Assembly (NCBI RefSeq): GCF_001654915.1
Contig: NZ_LXEQ01000048.1
Length of the DNA stretch: 64,000 nucleotides
From: Buttiauxella ferragutiae
GTDB taxonomy: Bacteria; Pseudomonadota; Gammaproteobacteria; Enterobacterales; Enterobacteriaceae
Reading direction: 5' to 3' (one strand)
The notes beneath the pieces were generated by a model. The model did no database searches, had not been told where the DNA came from, and saw only the letters and a program-made list of their open reading frames with translations. Positions 52,039 to 60,133 of this stretch are shown here, one piece after another (position 1 is the first letter of the stretch; every line of letters starts with the position of its first letter). Position numbers and translations under genes: made by a program.

Positions 52039-52929
52039 TTAATACAAATTCAACAGATTCAATTTCTGCTGCAACAGTTCCCGTTCTCCACCCTGTATTG
52101 TTCGTAACGGGAAAGGCAGACATGGCGTTTGAACTCTGCCCAGTAGTTCGGCAACCGTAGCAATAACCCGCAGGCTTCCATAACGTCGATAAAATACCCA
52201 TAACGCTTCAAGTGCACCATCAAGCTGATTCACTTTTTCCTCATCCCCGGCTTGAGCGGCTCGGGTAAGTATGCGCGAATACTGTGGAAATAAACCCGCC
52301 AGAACGGAATACCAGACGTCACATCCCGCAAGCAAACCACGAGCAGACTGAGCATCACCGCTAATCCCAATCGTCACATGGGCAGGAATTTTGCGGCGCA
52401 GTGCCGCGATTCGCACGCGGGCTTCTTCACGTTCAGCCGGCAAACTGCCGAGTTTCACCGAGTTTACCCCTGGCAGGCCCGCAATAGCTGAAAGTAGTTC
52501 ATCACTAAACGAAAAACCGGTCGTCGCCGGGTTGTCATACACACACAGTGGAACCGACAATTCGCGGACTACGCGGCTATACAGTTCGTAAACTTCATCG
52601 CCACCAAGTGGCTGATAAGATAACGGAGCCAGAAGAACACCACTCACGCCCGCTTGTTGTGCGTCATCGGCAAGATTCAGTACTTCTTCTACACGTACAG
52701 CACCAATACTGGTCATTACCGGAATACCATTTGCCGCAGTAACGGCAAGTTGCGTGCCCCGTAAACGCTGCGCGCGAGTCAAATAGGCATAACTTCCGGT
52801 AGAACCCAGTGCGCCAATCGAATCCACCCTGGCTTCAGCCAGGTTCGTTATCAATGAAACGAAAGTTCTTTCGTCTATTTCGCCAGCTATCAGCGGCGTA
52901 AGCGGGAAAGCACAAAGCCCCTTAAACAT
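52039..52929 (-). CDS. Dihydrodipicolinate synthase/N-acetylneuraminate lyase family aldolase
   Basis: A 296-residue class I aldolase of the DapA family. The Schiff-base lysine is in NSVKLGS and the tyrosine in VYDNPATT, as expected. The normally conserved GSTGE motif reads GSTGSYAYLTR here, with serine in place of glutamate. It may therefore differ in substrate from true DapA: keto-acid aldolases of sugar or hydroxyproline catabolism are alternatives. The start is at 52929, where AAGGAA precedes the ATG. It is co-transcribed behind an EamA-type transporter and lies near a MocR-type regulator, which together look like a small-molecule use or efflux unit. Confidence 0.85.
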   Translation of the reverse strand: MFKGLCAFPLTPLIAGEIDERTFVSLITNLAEARVDSIGALGSTGSYAYLTRAQRLRGTQLAVTAANGIPVMTSIGAVRVEEVLNLADDAQQAGVSGVLLAPLSYQPLGGDEVYELYSRVVRELSVPLCVYDNPATTGFSFSDELLSAIAGLPGVNSVKLGSLPAEREEARVRIAALRRKIPAHVTIGISGDAQSARGLLAGCDVWYSVLAGLFPQYSRILTRAAQAGDEEKVNQLDGALEALWVFYRRYGSLRVIATVAELLGRVQTPCLPFPLRTIQGGERELLQQKLNLLNLY

Positions 52930-52957
52930 CTTTATTCCTTTTACACAGTTGCGCCGA

Positions 52958-53860
52958 TTATCGTGCGAACTTACGCGAGCCAATGACGCAACAAATTACT
53001 CCGAAAGTCACCGCCACCATTTGCAAACTCACTGTTTCATGGAGCAGTGTCGCCGAAAGCGCCAGGCCAAAGAAGGGTTGTAGCAATTGTAGCTGTCCGA
53101 CTGCCGCAATACCGCCGATGGCGAGTCCTTTGTACCAAAAGATAAAACCAATCAACATGCTAAAAAGTGACACGTAACCGAGCCCCATCCAGGCCTGAAC
53201 ACCAATATCGCTGAACGTGTCTGGCATCGTCATGAACGAAGCTACTAACATGAAGGGAAGCGAGATAACTAAGGCCCAGCTAATCACTTGCCAACCGCCT
53301 AGCGCCCTTGAAAGCGTCGCCCCTTCTGCATAACCCAGACCGCAGACCAGCACTGACGCCAGCATTAATAAATTACCCGCTATCGACACGGACAAATTCT
53401 GATAAAGGGCAAAGCCTACCACCATCAGGCTTCCCAATATGGAAAACACCCAAAATGCCAGTGATGGCCGTTCATGACCACGAATAACCCCAAAGATGGC
53501 CGTAGACAACGGCAAAAGCCCGAGAAATACGATGGAGTGAGCGGATGTCACATACTGAAGCGCCATGGCTGTCAGCAGTGGAAAGCCGATAACCACGCCA
53601 AATGCGACAACCATTAACGAGAAAATCTGCGATGAATGAGGACGCTTTTCCCGGCAGATCAAAATCAAGATTAGCGCCAGCATGCCAGCGATAGAAGCTC
53701 TGATAAAGGTCAGGAAAAAAGGATTGATATCCATCACGGCCAGGCGCGTGGCCGGGAGAGAACCGCTAAAAATCATCACGCCAATCAGACCGTGTAGCCA
53801 CCCTGAAAATGATTCTGACCCCGCTTTACTTACTGCTGAATGACCCACGATTATCCTCAT
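52958..53860 (-). CDS. EamA/DMT-family transporter
   Basis: A protein of about 300 residues with roughly ten hydrophobic helices in two EamA repeats, typical of drug/metabolite transporters that export amino acids or metabolites across the inner membrane. GTPase or ATPase motifs are absent. The start is uncertain: ATGs at 53899 and 53926 are in frame, and none has a strong ribosome binding site. It is divergent from the MocR-type regulator at 53963 and ends 28 bases before the DapA-like gene. Substrate cannot be inferred beyond a likely amine or amino acid, given the regulator's aminotransferase domain. Confidence 0.8.
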   Translation of the reverse strand: MRIIVGHSAVSKAGSESFSGWLHGLIGVMIFSGSLPATRLAVMDINPFFLTFIRASIAGMLALILILICREKRPHSSQIFSLMVVAFGVVIGFPLLTAMALQYVTSAHSIVFLGLLPLSTAIFGVIRGHERPSLAFWVFSILGSLMVVGFALYQNLSVSIAGNLLMLASVLVCGLGYAEGATLSRALGGWQVISWALVISLPFMLVASFMTMPDTFSDIGVQAWMGLGYVSLFSMLIGFIFWYKGLAIGGIAAVGQLQLLQPFFGLALSATLLHETVSLQMVAVTFGVICCVIGSRKFAR

Positions 53861-53962
53861 TTTGTCAGAAGAATAGAGAAACAATGCTTCTTGTTTCATA
53901 GACAGAGTGAATGATAATCGCCACAATCCATGACAATCAAAATATTGTCATGAATACATTCA

Positions 53963-55297
53963 ATGAAAGCTCGGTATAAAACATTGGTTGATGAATACGC
54001 AGCCGCGATTCGTTCCGGCACATTACCGGCAGGAACGCGGCTGCCTACACATCGGGCGTTATCAGCTGAAAAGCACATATCACTCGCTACGGCGACACGG
54101 GTTTATGCAGAACTGGAATCCATCGGGCTGGTGAGCGGCGAGACAGGGCGTGGGACTTTTGTCAGGGAGATCTCTCTGCCAACGGGACATGGCATTGATC
54201 AGCAAGCCATCGCCACGGATATGCTTGATCTCAATTTTAACTATCCCGCTCTGCCCGAACAGACTGAACTGCTGCGCGATGCGCTGCGCAAGCTCACGAG
54301 TTCTGGTGATCTCGAAGCTCTGCTACGTTACCAGCCACATGCGGGCCGACTCAGCGATCGCGAAGCAATAGCAACACATCTTGCAGAGAGTGGAATAACT
54401 CCTGACGCCGCTGATGTTCTGATTGTTAATGGGGCCCAGCATGGCCTGGCGATCAGCGTCATGGGGTGTTTCAAACCCGGAGATGTTGTTGCTGTCGATG
54501 CGCTGACATATCCAGGCTTTAAAACACTGGCGGCAACCTTTCACCTTGAGCTGGAAGCGATTCCCGTATCTGCAAATGGGCCTGACCTGAATGTGCTAAA
54601 GAAATTGTGTCAACGCAGACGTGTGCGCGCGATTTATACCATGCCCACGCTGCATAATCCGTTGGGGTGGGTTCTCAATGATGTTCAGCGCCAGCAGTTA
54701 GCAACCATTGCCAGAGAGTATGATCTTCTGATGCTAGAAGATGCCGCCTACGCATATCTGGTCAGCCATCCACCGCGACCATTGGCCTGTTTCGCGCCAG
54801 AGCGGACAATTTATATCACCGGTTTTTCCAAAAATGTGGCAACGGGTCTGCGTGTAGGCGTTGTTGTTTGCCCTTCCCGCTATCGTGCCAGCCTGGAGCG
54901 CGCAATACGTGCAACCACCTGGAACACGCCATCGCTGATGACAAGTATTGTTTGCGGCTGGATTAAGGAAGGAACGGTCAGCAGGCTGGAATCGCTGAAG
55001 CGAGCGGATGCCCAAAAGCGCCAGAGCCTGGCTCGTGAATTGCTTGCCCCACTCCCGTATATCAGCCATCCGGTATCTTACTTTATTTGGCTCCCGCTGC
55101 CAGAAGAAGTACGCGCAGAAAGCGTGGTACGCAGGTTGATGGACAAAAATATTTCAATTTCCACTGCAGAACCTTTTAGCACTTCACAAAACGTCCCCCA
55201 TGCCATTCGGTTAGCATTGGGTTCAGTCAGCGAAGTTAATCTTCGTCAGGCACTCATTACGGTGCGTGAAACAATTGAATATGAGCAATATCGCTGA
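53963..55297 (+). CDS. MocR-type regulator (GntR helix-turn-helix with aminotransferase domain)
   Basis: A 444-residue fusion of an N-terminal GntR winged helix (about 1-70: YAAAIRSGTLPAGTRLPTHR and SLATATRVYAELE) to a fold-type I aminotransferase domain. The PLP lysine is in GFSKNVATGLR. Members such as PdxR and GabR bind PLP and sense vitamin B6 or amines. It lies divergent from the EamA transporter gene, with about 100 bases between them, so it probably controls that operon. Its ligand is unknown. Confidence 0.92.
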   Translation: MKARYKTLVDEYAAAIRSGTLPAGTRLPTHRALSAEKHISLATATRVYAELESIGLVSGETGRGTFVREISLPTGHGIDQQAIATDMLDLNFNYPALPEQTELLRDALRKLTSSGDLEALLRYQPHAGRLSDREAIATHLAESGITPDAADVLIVNGAQHGLAISVMGCFKPGDVVAVDALTYPGFKTLAATFHLELEAIPVSANGPDLNVLKKLCQRRRVRAIYTMPTLHNPLGWVLNDVQRQQLATIAREYDLLMLEDAAYAYLVSHPPRPLACFAPERTIYITGFSKNVATGLRVGVVVCPSRYRASLERAIRATTWNTPSLMTSIVCGWIKEGTVSRLESLKRADAQKRQSLARELLAPLPYISHPVSYFIWLPLPEEVRAESVVRRLMDKNISISTAEPFSTSQNVPHAIRLALGSVSEVNLRQALITVRETIEYEQYR

Positions 55298-55312
55298 ACG
55301 ATATGACTAAAC

Positions 55313-55522
55313 TTACAAGAACATGAATATTAATAAGAAAGAGGAGATGAGAAATGTTAATCCAAACCATTGCGTATAAAGAAACGCAAATGCGAAAAGA
55401 CAGTTCATTATCCACCAAAAGAAAATACGGCTTCGCAGACCATTCCAGTCATATTGTGGATAGCATAAGCGTAAAATATATATCGTAATTGTCGTCAGAA
55501 TAATCATAACGTTTTCATCCAT
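55313..55522 (-). CDS. Possible small membrane protein
   Basis: A 69-residue frame with two hydrophobic stretches and a short polar turn (YPQYDWNGLRSR) between them. The region is AT-rich and would otherwise be about 490 bases without a gene. There is no convincing ribosome binding site and I recognise no family, so it may be chance. Confidence 0.3.
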   Translation of the reverse strand: MDENVMIILTTITIYILRLCYPQYDWNGLRSRIFFWWIMNCLFAFAFLYTQWFGLTFLISSFLLIFMFL

Positions 55523-55750
55523 GAAACGTAGACAAGCGTAGGCTCTAAGAGTGGAGCAATGCTTAACATGCCTTCAATTAATTTTAAGTAATACTAACTG
55601 CCTGGATTTTCTTTTGCAATTAGTGTTATTTAATAAAATAATTGAATTTAATCAAGATGTTAGTATTAATGAAAAAAGAAATGATAATTTAAATGAATAT
55701 AAAAAGAGTTATATATACAGAAAGGTTGGTATTAGGTGGGGTAAATATTA

Positions 55751-55775
55751 AATGGGCGGTATTAAGCCGCCCATT
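55751..55775 (-). terminator. Terminator of the dat-ddc operon
   Basis: AATGGGCGG (55751-55759) pairs with CCGCCCATT (55767-55775), a seven-base loop, nine bases after the ddc stop, followed on the minus strand by TAATATTT. Confidence 0.7.
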
Positions 55776-55784
55776 CAAAATGAC

Positions 55785-57266
55785 TTATTTTTCCAGCAAC
55801 GGATGTGCTGTCTTTTCGACTAACGCCAGCAGGAGTTTAATATCCTCCAGCGTAACAGTTGGGTTCAGCAACGTCATTTTCAGACAGGTAACACCGTTAT
55901 GCTCAGTCACACCCACGTTGGCGCGACCAGATTCTAACAACGCATCACCAATCTGCTGGTTCAGCAGCGCGATAGCTGCATCGCTGCTGTTGGCCAGTTG
56001 TTCAGGACGGAAACGGAACAAGACGCTCGCCAGTTGTGGTTTCATCACCAACTCCAGCGAAGGTTGTTCAGTCACGTACTGCGCAACTTGCTGAGCAAGC
56101 GTAACGCCATGATCAATGATCGCAGCATATTGCTTCTGACCCAACGCTTCCAGGCCCATCCAAAGTTTCAGTGCATCGAAACGACGTGTGGTCTGCAAAG
56201 ATTTAGACACCAGATTTGGTACGCCAGCCGCTTCATCAAACTCAGAGTTCAAATAAGCCGCCTGGTAGCGCATCAGTTCATAGTGACGGGCTTCTTTGAG
56301 CAAGAACGCACCGCAACTGATGGTCTGGAAGAATTGTTTATGGAAGTCCAGGGTAATGGAGTCCACTAATTCAATACCGTCCAGATAGTCACGATACTGC
56401 TCGGACATCAGCAATGCCCCGCCCCACGCTGCATCAACGTGCACCCAAATCTGGTGCTGTGCAGCCAGTGCGGCAATCTCACGTAGCGGGTCGATTGCAC
56501 CTGCATCGGTGGTACCTGCAGTAGCAACAATCGCCAGAATCTGCTCACCGTTAGCCTGAGCTTGCGCCACTTTTTCACGCAGATCGTTGAGATCCATACG
56601 CGCGAATTCGTCAGTTTTAACTAACGTTACAGACTGGTAGCCGAGTCCCATCAAAGCCATGTTCTTTTGCACTGAGAAATGGGCATTTTCAGAACACATG
56701 ACTTTAATCTTTCTCAGATCACCGACCAGCCCATCCTGCTGAATAGAGTGACCCTGGCGAGCAAAGAACGCATCACGCGCCAGCATCAGGCCCATCAGGT
56801 TACTTTGGGTGCCGCCGCTGGTGAACACACCCGCGTCACCTGCCTGATAACCGACTTGAGCACGCAGCCACTCAATCAGCTTCATCTCGATGATGGTCGC
56901 TGACGGGCTTTGGTCCCAGGAATCCATACTCTGGTTGGTGGCGTTGATCAGCACTTCAGCCGCCTGGCTGATAACCAGACTTGGGCAGTGCAAATGCGCA
57001 ACACACTGTGGGTGATGCACCGACAGGCTGTCTTTTAAAAAGAACTCGATCGCACGTTCAATCGCAGCCTGATTGCCCAGGCCCTGCGGATTAAAATCCA
57101 GTTGAATGCGCTCACGCAGTTCAGTAACGCTTTTGCCCTGATACATCTCAGGTTGCTGCAGCCACTGCACAACAGCCGCGCTGCTCTGTGCAATCGCCTG
57201 CTGGTAGGCTTCAGTGCTTTGCGCTGAGCCTGCCAGAATCGGGTTTAAATCAGACATCGTGGTCAT
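55785..57266 (-). CDS. ddc: L-2,4-diaminobutyrate decarboxylase
   Basis: A 493-residue PLP-dependent group II decarboxylase. The PLP lysine is in LDFHKQFFQT, and HVDAAWGG and the ATAGTTDAGAIDPL segment are typical. It removes CO2 from L-2,4-diaminobutyrate, giving 1,3-diaminopropane. Its identity is fixed mainly by the linked aminotransferase gene, the known dat-ddc pair of Acinetobacter and enterobacteria. GGAG precedes the ATG at 57266; a GTG at 57275 and an ATG at 57254 are alternatives. Its start is immediately after the dat stop. Confidence 0.9.
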   Translation of the reverse strand: MTTMSDLNPILAGSAQSTEAYQQAIAQSSAAVVQWLQQPEMYQGKSVTELRERIQLDFNPQGLGNQAAIERAIEFFLKDSLSVHHPQCVAHLHCPSLVISQAAEVLINATNQSMDSWDQSPSATIIEMKLIEWLRAQVGYQAGDAGVFTSGGTQSNLMGLMLARDAFFARQGHSIQQDGLVGDLRKIKVMCSENAHFSVQKNMALMGLGYQSVTLVKTDEFARMDLNDLREKVAQAQANGEQILAIVATAGTTDAGAIDPLREIAALAAQHQIWVHVDAAWGGALLMSEQYRDYLDGIELVDSITLDFHKQFFQTISCGAFLLKEARHYELMRYQAAYLNSEFDEAAGVPNLVSKSLQTTRRFDALKLWMGLEALGQKQYAAIIDHGVTLAQQVAQYVTEQPSLELVMKPQLASVLFRFRPEQLANSSDAAIALLNQQIGDALLESGRANVGVTEHNGVTCLKMTLLNPTVTLEDIKLLLALVEKTAHPLLEK

Positions 57267-57275
57267 TCGCTCCAC

Positions 57276-58661
57276 TCAGACAGGTTTGATGCCGGACGCT
57301 AACAGCGCCTGCTCAAACTTATCGAGGAAAATAGCCAGCTCATCGTTAGTAATAAGCAGGGATGGCAGCAGACGCAGCACGCAACCGTTACGGCCACCGC
57401 GCTCCAGAATCAACCCAGCTTTGAAGCAGTTTTTCTGCAGCAATGCGGACAATTCTGGGTCAGACGGGTAGCAACCCATATGGTCTTTAGCTTCGTTTGG
57501 TTTAACGATCTCAATACCGATCATCAGACCCAGACCACGCACCTGGCCAATGACCGGGTAACGTTTTTGCATGCTTGCCAGATGGCCTTTCAGCCACTCG
57601 CCCTGTTCGGCCACTTTGTCAGCAATCTTGTTTTCAGTCAGATGCTTAAGCGTTGTCAGGCCGGTAGCCATCGCCAGTTGGTTACCACGGAAAGTACCGG
57701 TGTGGTGGCCAGGTGACCATGCGTCAAACTCTTTCTTAATGCCCAGCACTGCCAATGGCAAACCACCACCGACTGCTTTAGACATCACGATGATGTCTGG
57801 CTCAATGCCAGCATGTTCGTAGGCAAACAGTTTGCCGGTACGGCAGAAACCAGCCTGCACTTCATCGATGATCAGCAGAATGCCGTGTTCTTTGGTGACT
57901 TTGCGAATGCGCTGCAACCACTCAGCAGGAGCCGGGTTCACGCCGCCTTCCCCCTGAACCGCTTCCAGAATGACTGCCGCAGGTTTGCGCACGCCACTCT
58001 CAACGTCGTTGATCAGGTTTTCGAAGTAATAGGTTAATGCTTTAACGCCAGCGTCACCGCCAATACCCAGTGGGCAGCGGTACTGATGCGGATAAGGCAT
58101 AAACTGAACTTCAGGCATCATGCCGTCGACGGCTTCTTTCGGAGACAGGTTACCTGTTACGGAAAGTGCGCCGTGGGTCATGCCGTGATAGCCGCCGGAG
58201 AAGCTGATGATGCCTGCACGACCGGTCACTTTCTTAGCCAGTTTCAGCGCTGCTTCAACCGCGTCCGCACCGGATGGGCCGGTGAATTGCAGGCAATACT
58301 CTTTACCCTGTCCAGGCAATAAAGAGAGAAGATATTCAGAGAACTGATCTTTCAACGGCGTTGTCAGATCCAGTGTATGTAACGGCAAGCCGCTAGTAAT
58401 GACATTTTGGATGCTTTGCAGCACGTCAGGGTGGTTATGTCCAAGAGCAAGCGTACCTGCCCCTGCAAGGCAATCAAGATATTGATTATTCTCAACATCA
58501 GTGATCCAAACACCGTTGGCCTTCGCAATTGCAAAAGGCAATTTACGTGGATAACTCCTAACATTCGATTCAAATTCAGCCTGTCTGGCTAAATAGGTTT
58601 CATTGTTTCCGTTTAATGAATTCGTACCTAAACTGTCAATACGGACTTTATCCGTCATCAT
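57276..58661 (-). CDS. dat: Diaminobutyrate-2-oxoglutarate aminotransferase
   Basis: A 461-residue class III aminotransferase. The PLP lysine is in VMSKAVGGGLPLAV, with LDCLAGAGTLALGHNHP and FTGPSGADAVEAALKLA upstream. It makes L-2,4-diaminobutyrate from aspartate semialdehyde and glutamate. With ddc it forms the two-step route to 1,3-diaminopropane, a minor polyamine that can feed norspermidine. AGGAG precedes the ATG. The AT-rich region upstream holds the likely promoter. Confidence 0.93.
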   Translation of the reverse strand: MMTDKVRIDSLGTNSLNGNNETYLARQAEFESNVRSYPRKLPFAIAKANGVWITDVENNQYLDCLAGAGTLALGHNHPDVLQSIQNVITSGLPLHTLDLTTPLKDQFSEYLLSLLPGQGKEYCLQFTGPSGADAVEAALKLAKKVTGRAGIISFSGGYHGMTHGALSVTGNLSPKEAVDGMMPEVQFMPYPHQYRCPLGIGGDAGVKALTYYFENLINDVESGVRKPAAVILEAVQGEGGVNPAPAEWLQRIRKVTKEHGILLIIDEVQAGFCRTGKLFAYEHAGIEPDIIVMSKAVGGGLPLAVLGIKKEFDAWSPGHHTGTFRGNQLAMATGLTTLKHLTENKIADKVAEQGEWLKGHLASMQKRYPVIGQVRGLGLMIGIEIVKPNEAKDHMGCYPSDPELSALLQKNCFKAGLILERGGRNGCVLRLLPSLLITNDELAIFLDKFEQALLASGIKPV

Positions 58662-59191
58662 ATCTCTCCTACAACTGCTAAATCATTAATTTCGCAGCTG
58701 ATTAAATGAATTAGAAAAACTAAGGACCCTATAAAAATCGCGGCCAATATAGGTTCTTTTTGCTCTGTGCTCAATAATTTATTTTTCCAATTTCCGAATG
58801 TTTCTGGTTTGTCATTGTGATGAAAAACGATGCAACGAACGTCGACCGGATTCTCATGCTGAAAAAAAACAATATTCAGGTGTTAAATTGGATTAAAAAT
58901 AGATTTTCAGCAGTTTATATCACTTCGTACACAAATTTTGACGGGTATTAATGGGATTTTTCAGGCGGTTTGACAGGCAAAGTTACACTTTTCATGGTCT
59001 AAGTTTGTTCTGACGTGATACCAGCTTTAAAAGAAGATTAGAGAAAGGAGTAAACAGAATAAAAAGAAAGTACTTCAATGAGTTTAATCGGTTGTTAACG
59101 CATTTATATTTAAGCGCTTCTACCTCACCCCAACGGAGCGAGGCTCCGCCGGGTATTGCTAATGCACATGTAGCTTAAAGTTTGAAGGGTA
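58662..59191. other. Gene-free AT-rich region upstream of dat
   Basis: About 530 bases with no credible coding frame. The first part probably holds the dat promoter. A small hairpin (CGGAGC/GCTCCG, 59134-59148) lies downstream of the secreted-protein gene on its strand. GAAAGGAG near 59042 is not followed by a start codon. I see nothing else. Confidence 0.5.
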
Positions 59192-59497
59192 TTAGTGACG
59201 GATGGAACCCGGTTGTCTGAGATTGCCCGTATGCCCAAAGGCGGGCATTGGCGAAGATACCGGATTGGAAGTCTGCGAGTCACTGCTACCTGGCCCTGCC
59301 AGCGGATCGCTGGTGCCAATACCGGCGACAGTATCACTCCCCAGTAAATCGATGGTGCCCTGAACTGTCGACGTTTGCTGGCTGGATGTGTTGGATGAAC
59401 TACCTGAACTAGCATTGATGCCAGAGGTTGACGTTAATTGAGCAAACACCGCCGTGCTAACCAGAGACAACGCGACTGCCAAAATAATCTTTTTCAT
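59192..59497 (-). CDS. Small secreted Ser/Thr/Gly-rich protein
   Basis: A 101-residue protein with a clear signal peptide (KKIILAVALSLVSTAVFA, cleavage about residue 19). The mature part is rich in serine, threonine and glycine and low in hydrophobic residues, so it is probably disordered and periplasmic or secreted. I start at the ATG at 59497; the preceding TTG is unlikely. GGGGAA precedes the ATG. It lies after the ydb genes on the same strand with a gap of 107 bases. I do not recognise a family. Confidence 0.7.
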   Translation of the reverse strand: MKKIILAVALSLVSTAVFAQLTSTSGINASSGSSSNTSSQQTSTVQGTIDLLGSDTVAGIGTSDPLAGPGSSDSQTSNPVSSPMPAFGHTGNLRQPGSIRH

Positions 59498-59603
59498 CAA
59501 TTGTTCCCCATTCGATACCGGCAGTATGGAATAGTTGAGTGGATGAATCGTCCCTGGCTATTTCACGCATACAGAATTGCTGCCAATTGAGTGTAGTGGA
59601 GCG

Positions 59604-59927
59604 CTACTTTTTCATCCACTGCCCGTTAATACCGCGCACATACTCACCCGGCTGTGCCCGCGCCACCAGCTTTTGCCCGGCCAGTTCCGCAACCTGATTG
59701 GCCGAAATATTATTGCTATCCGCCAGTTTCTGATAATTTTCTGAACGCGCTTCGTTAATGGTTTTCACTAACTCCAGCGTCTCTTTGTCCTGTTTGATTG
59801 GTGCAATAAAGCCGCTGAGTGTCTCCCCTACACGCCCTTGCTGGCGAGCTTCGGACAAGGTTAACGCCAACACCTGGCTGCTAAACATCATGCTCGCCAA
59901 CAAAACGCCTTTAACGATATTTTTCAT
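59604..59927 (-). CDS. ydbL: YdbL, DUF1318 periplasmic protein
   Basis: A 107-residue secreted protein. The signal peptide (about 1-20, ending VLA) is followed by LTLSEARQQGRVGETL, and the protein ends GEYVRGINGQWMKK, closely matching E. coli YdbL (108). In E. coli, ydbH, ynbE and ydbL act together; YdbL is thought to modulate the YdbH-YnbE complex. GGAG precedes the ATG at 59927. A GTG overlapping the ynbE stop is an alternative. Confidence 0.93.
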   Translation of the reverse strand: MKNIVKGVLLASMMFSSQVLALTLSEARQQGRVGETLSGFIAPIKQDKETLELVKTINEARSENYQKLADSNNISANQVAELAGQKLVARAQPGEYVRGINGQWMKK

Positions 59928-59932
59928 GACGC

Positions 59933-60133
59933 TCACTCCGTGCCGAACAAATCGCTGCGGTTTTTAAGCAACGTTTCCACGTCTTTATCCACTTTAATAT
60001 GAATTTCATGCTCAATTTTAACGTTCATATTAATGGTGATAGGTTCTTTGGGCGCCGCCACTTCTATGCGCGGAGTGCAACCCGTTAATGTGGCAATCCC
60101 TGTCGCCAGGAGTGAAGCGATGACGATTTTCAT
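59933..60133 (-). CDS. ynbE: YnbE outer-membrane lipoprotein
   Basis: A 66-residue lipoprotein with the lipobox LTGC (Cys about 19). The remainder is short and has beta-like alternating residues (EPITINMNVKIEHEIHIKVD). In E. coli YnbE multimers stack on YdbH to form a bridge for phospholipid movement between the membranes. It overlaps ydbH by four bases (ATGA), giving coupled translation. Confidence 0.94.
   Translation of the reverse strand: MKIVIASLLATGIATLTGCTPRIEVAAPKEPITINMNVKIEHEIHIKVDKDVETLLKNRSDLFGTE

Noticed and set aside
51404..52201. 265-residue frame on the minus strand
   Set aside because: Overlaps azoR antisense and the end of the DapA-like gene in another frame and crosses a strong terminator.
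55551..55751. 66-residue frame on the plus strand
   Set aside because: AT-rich composition with no ribosome binding site or recognisable feature.
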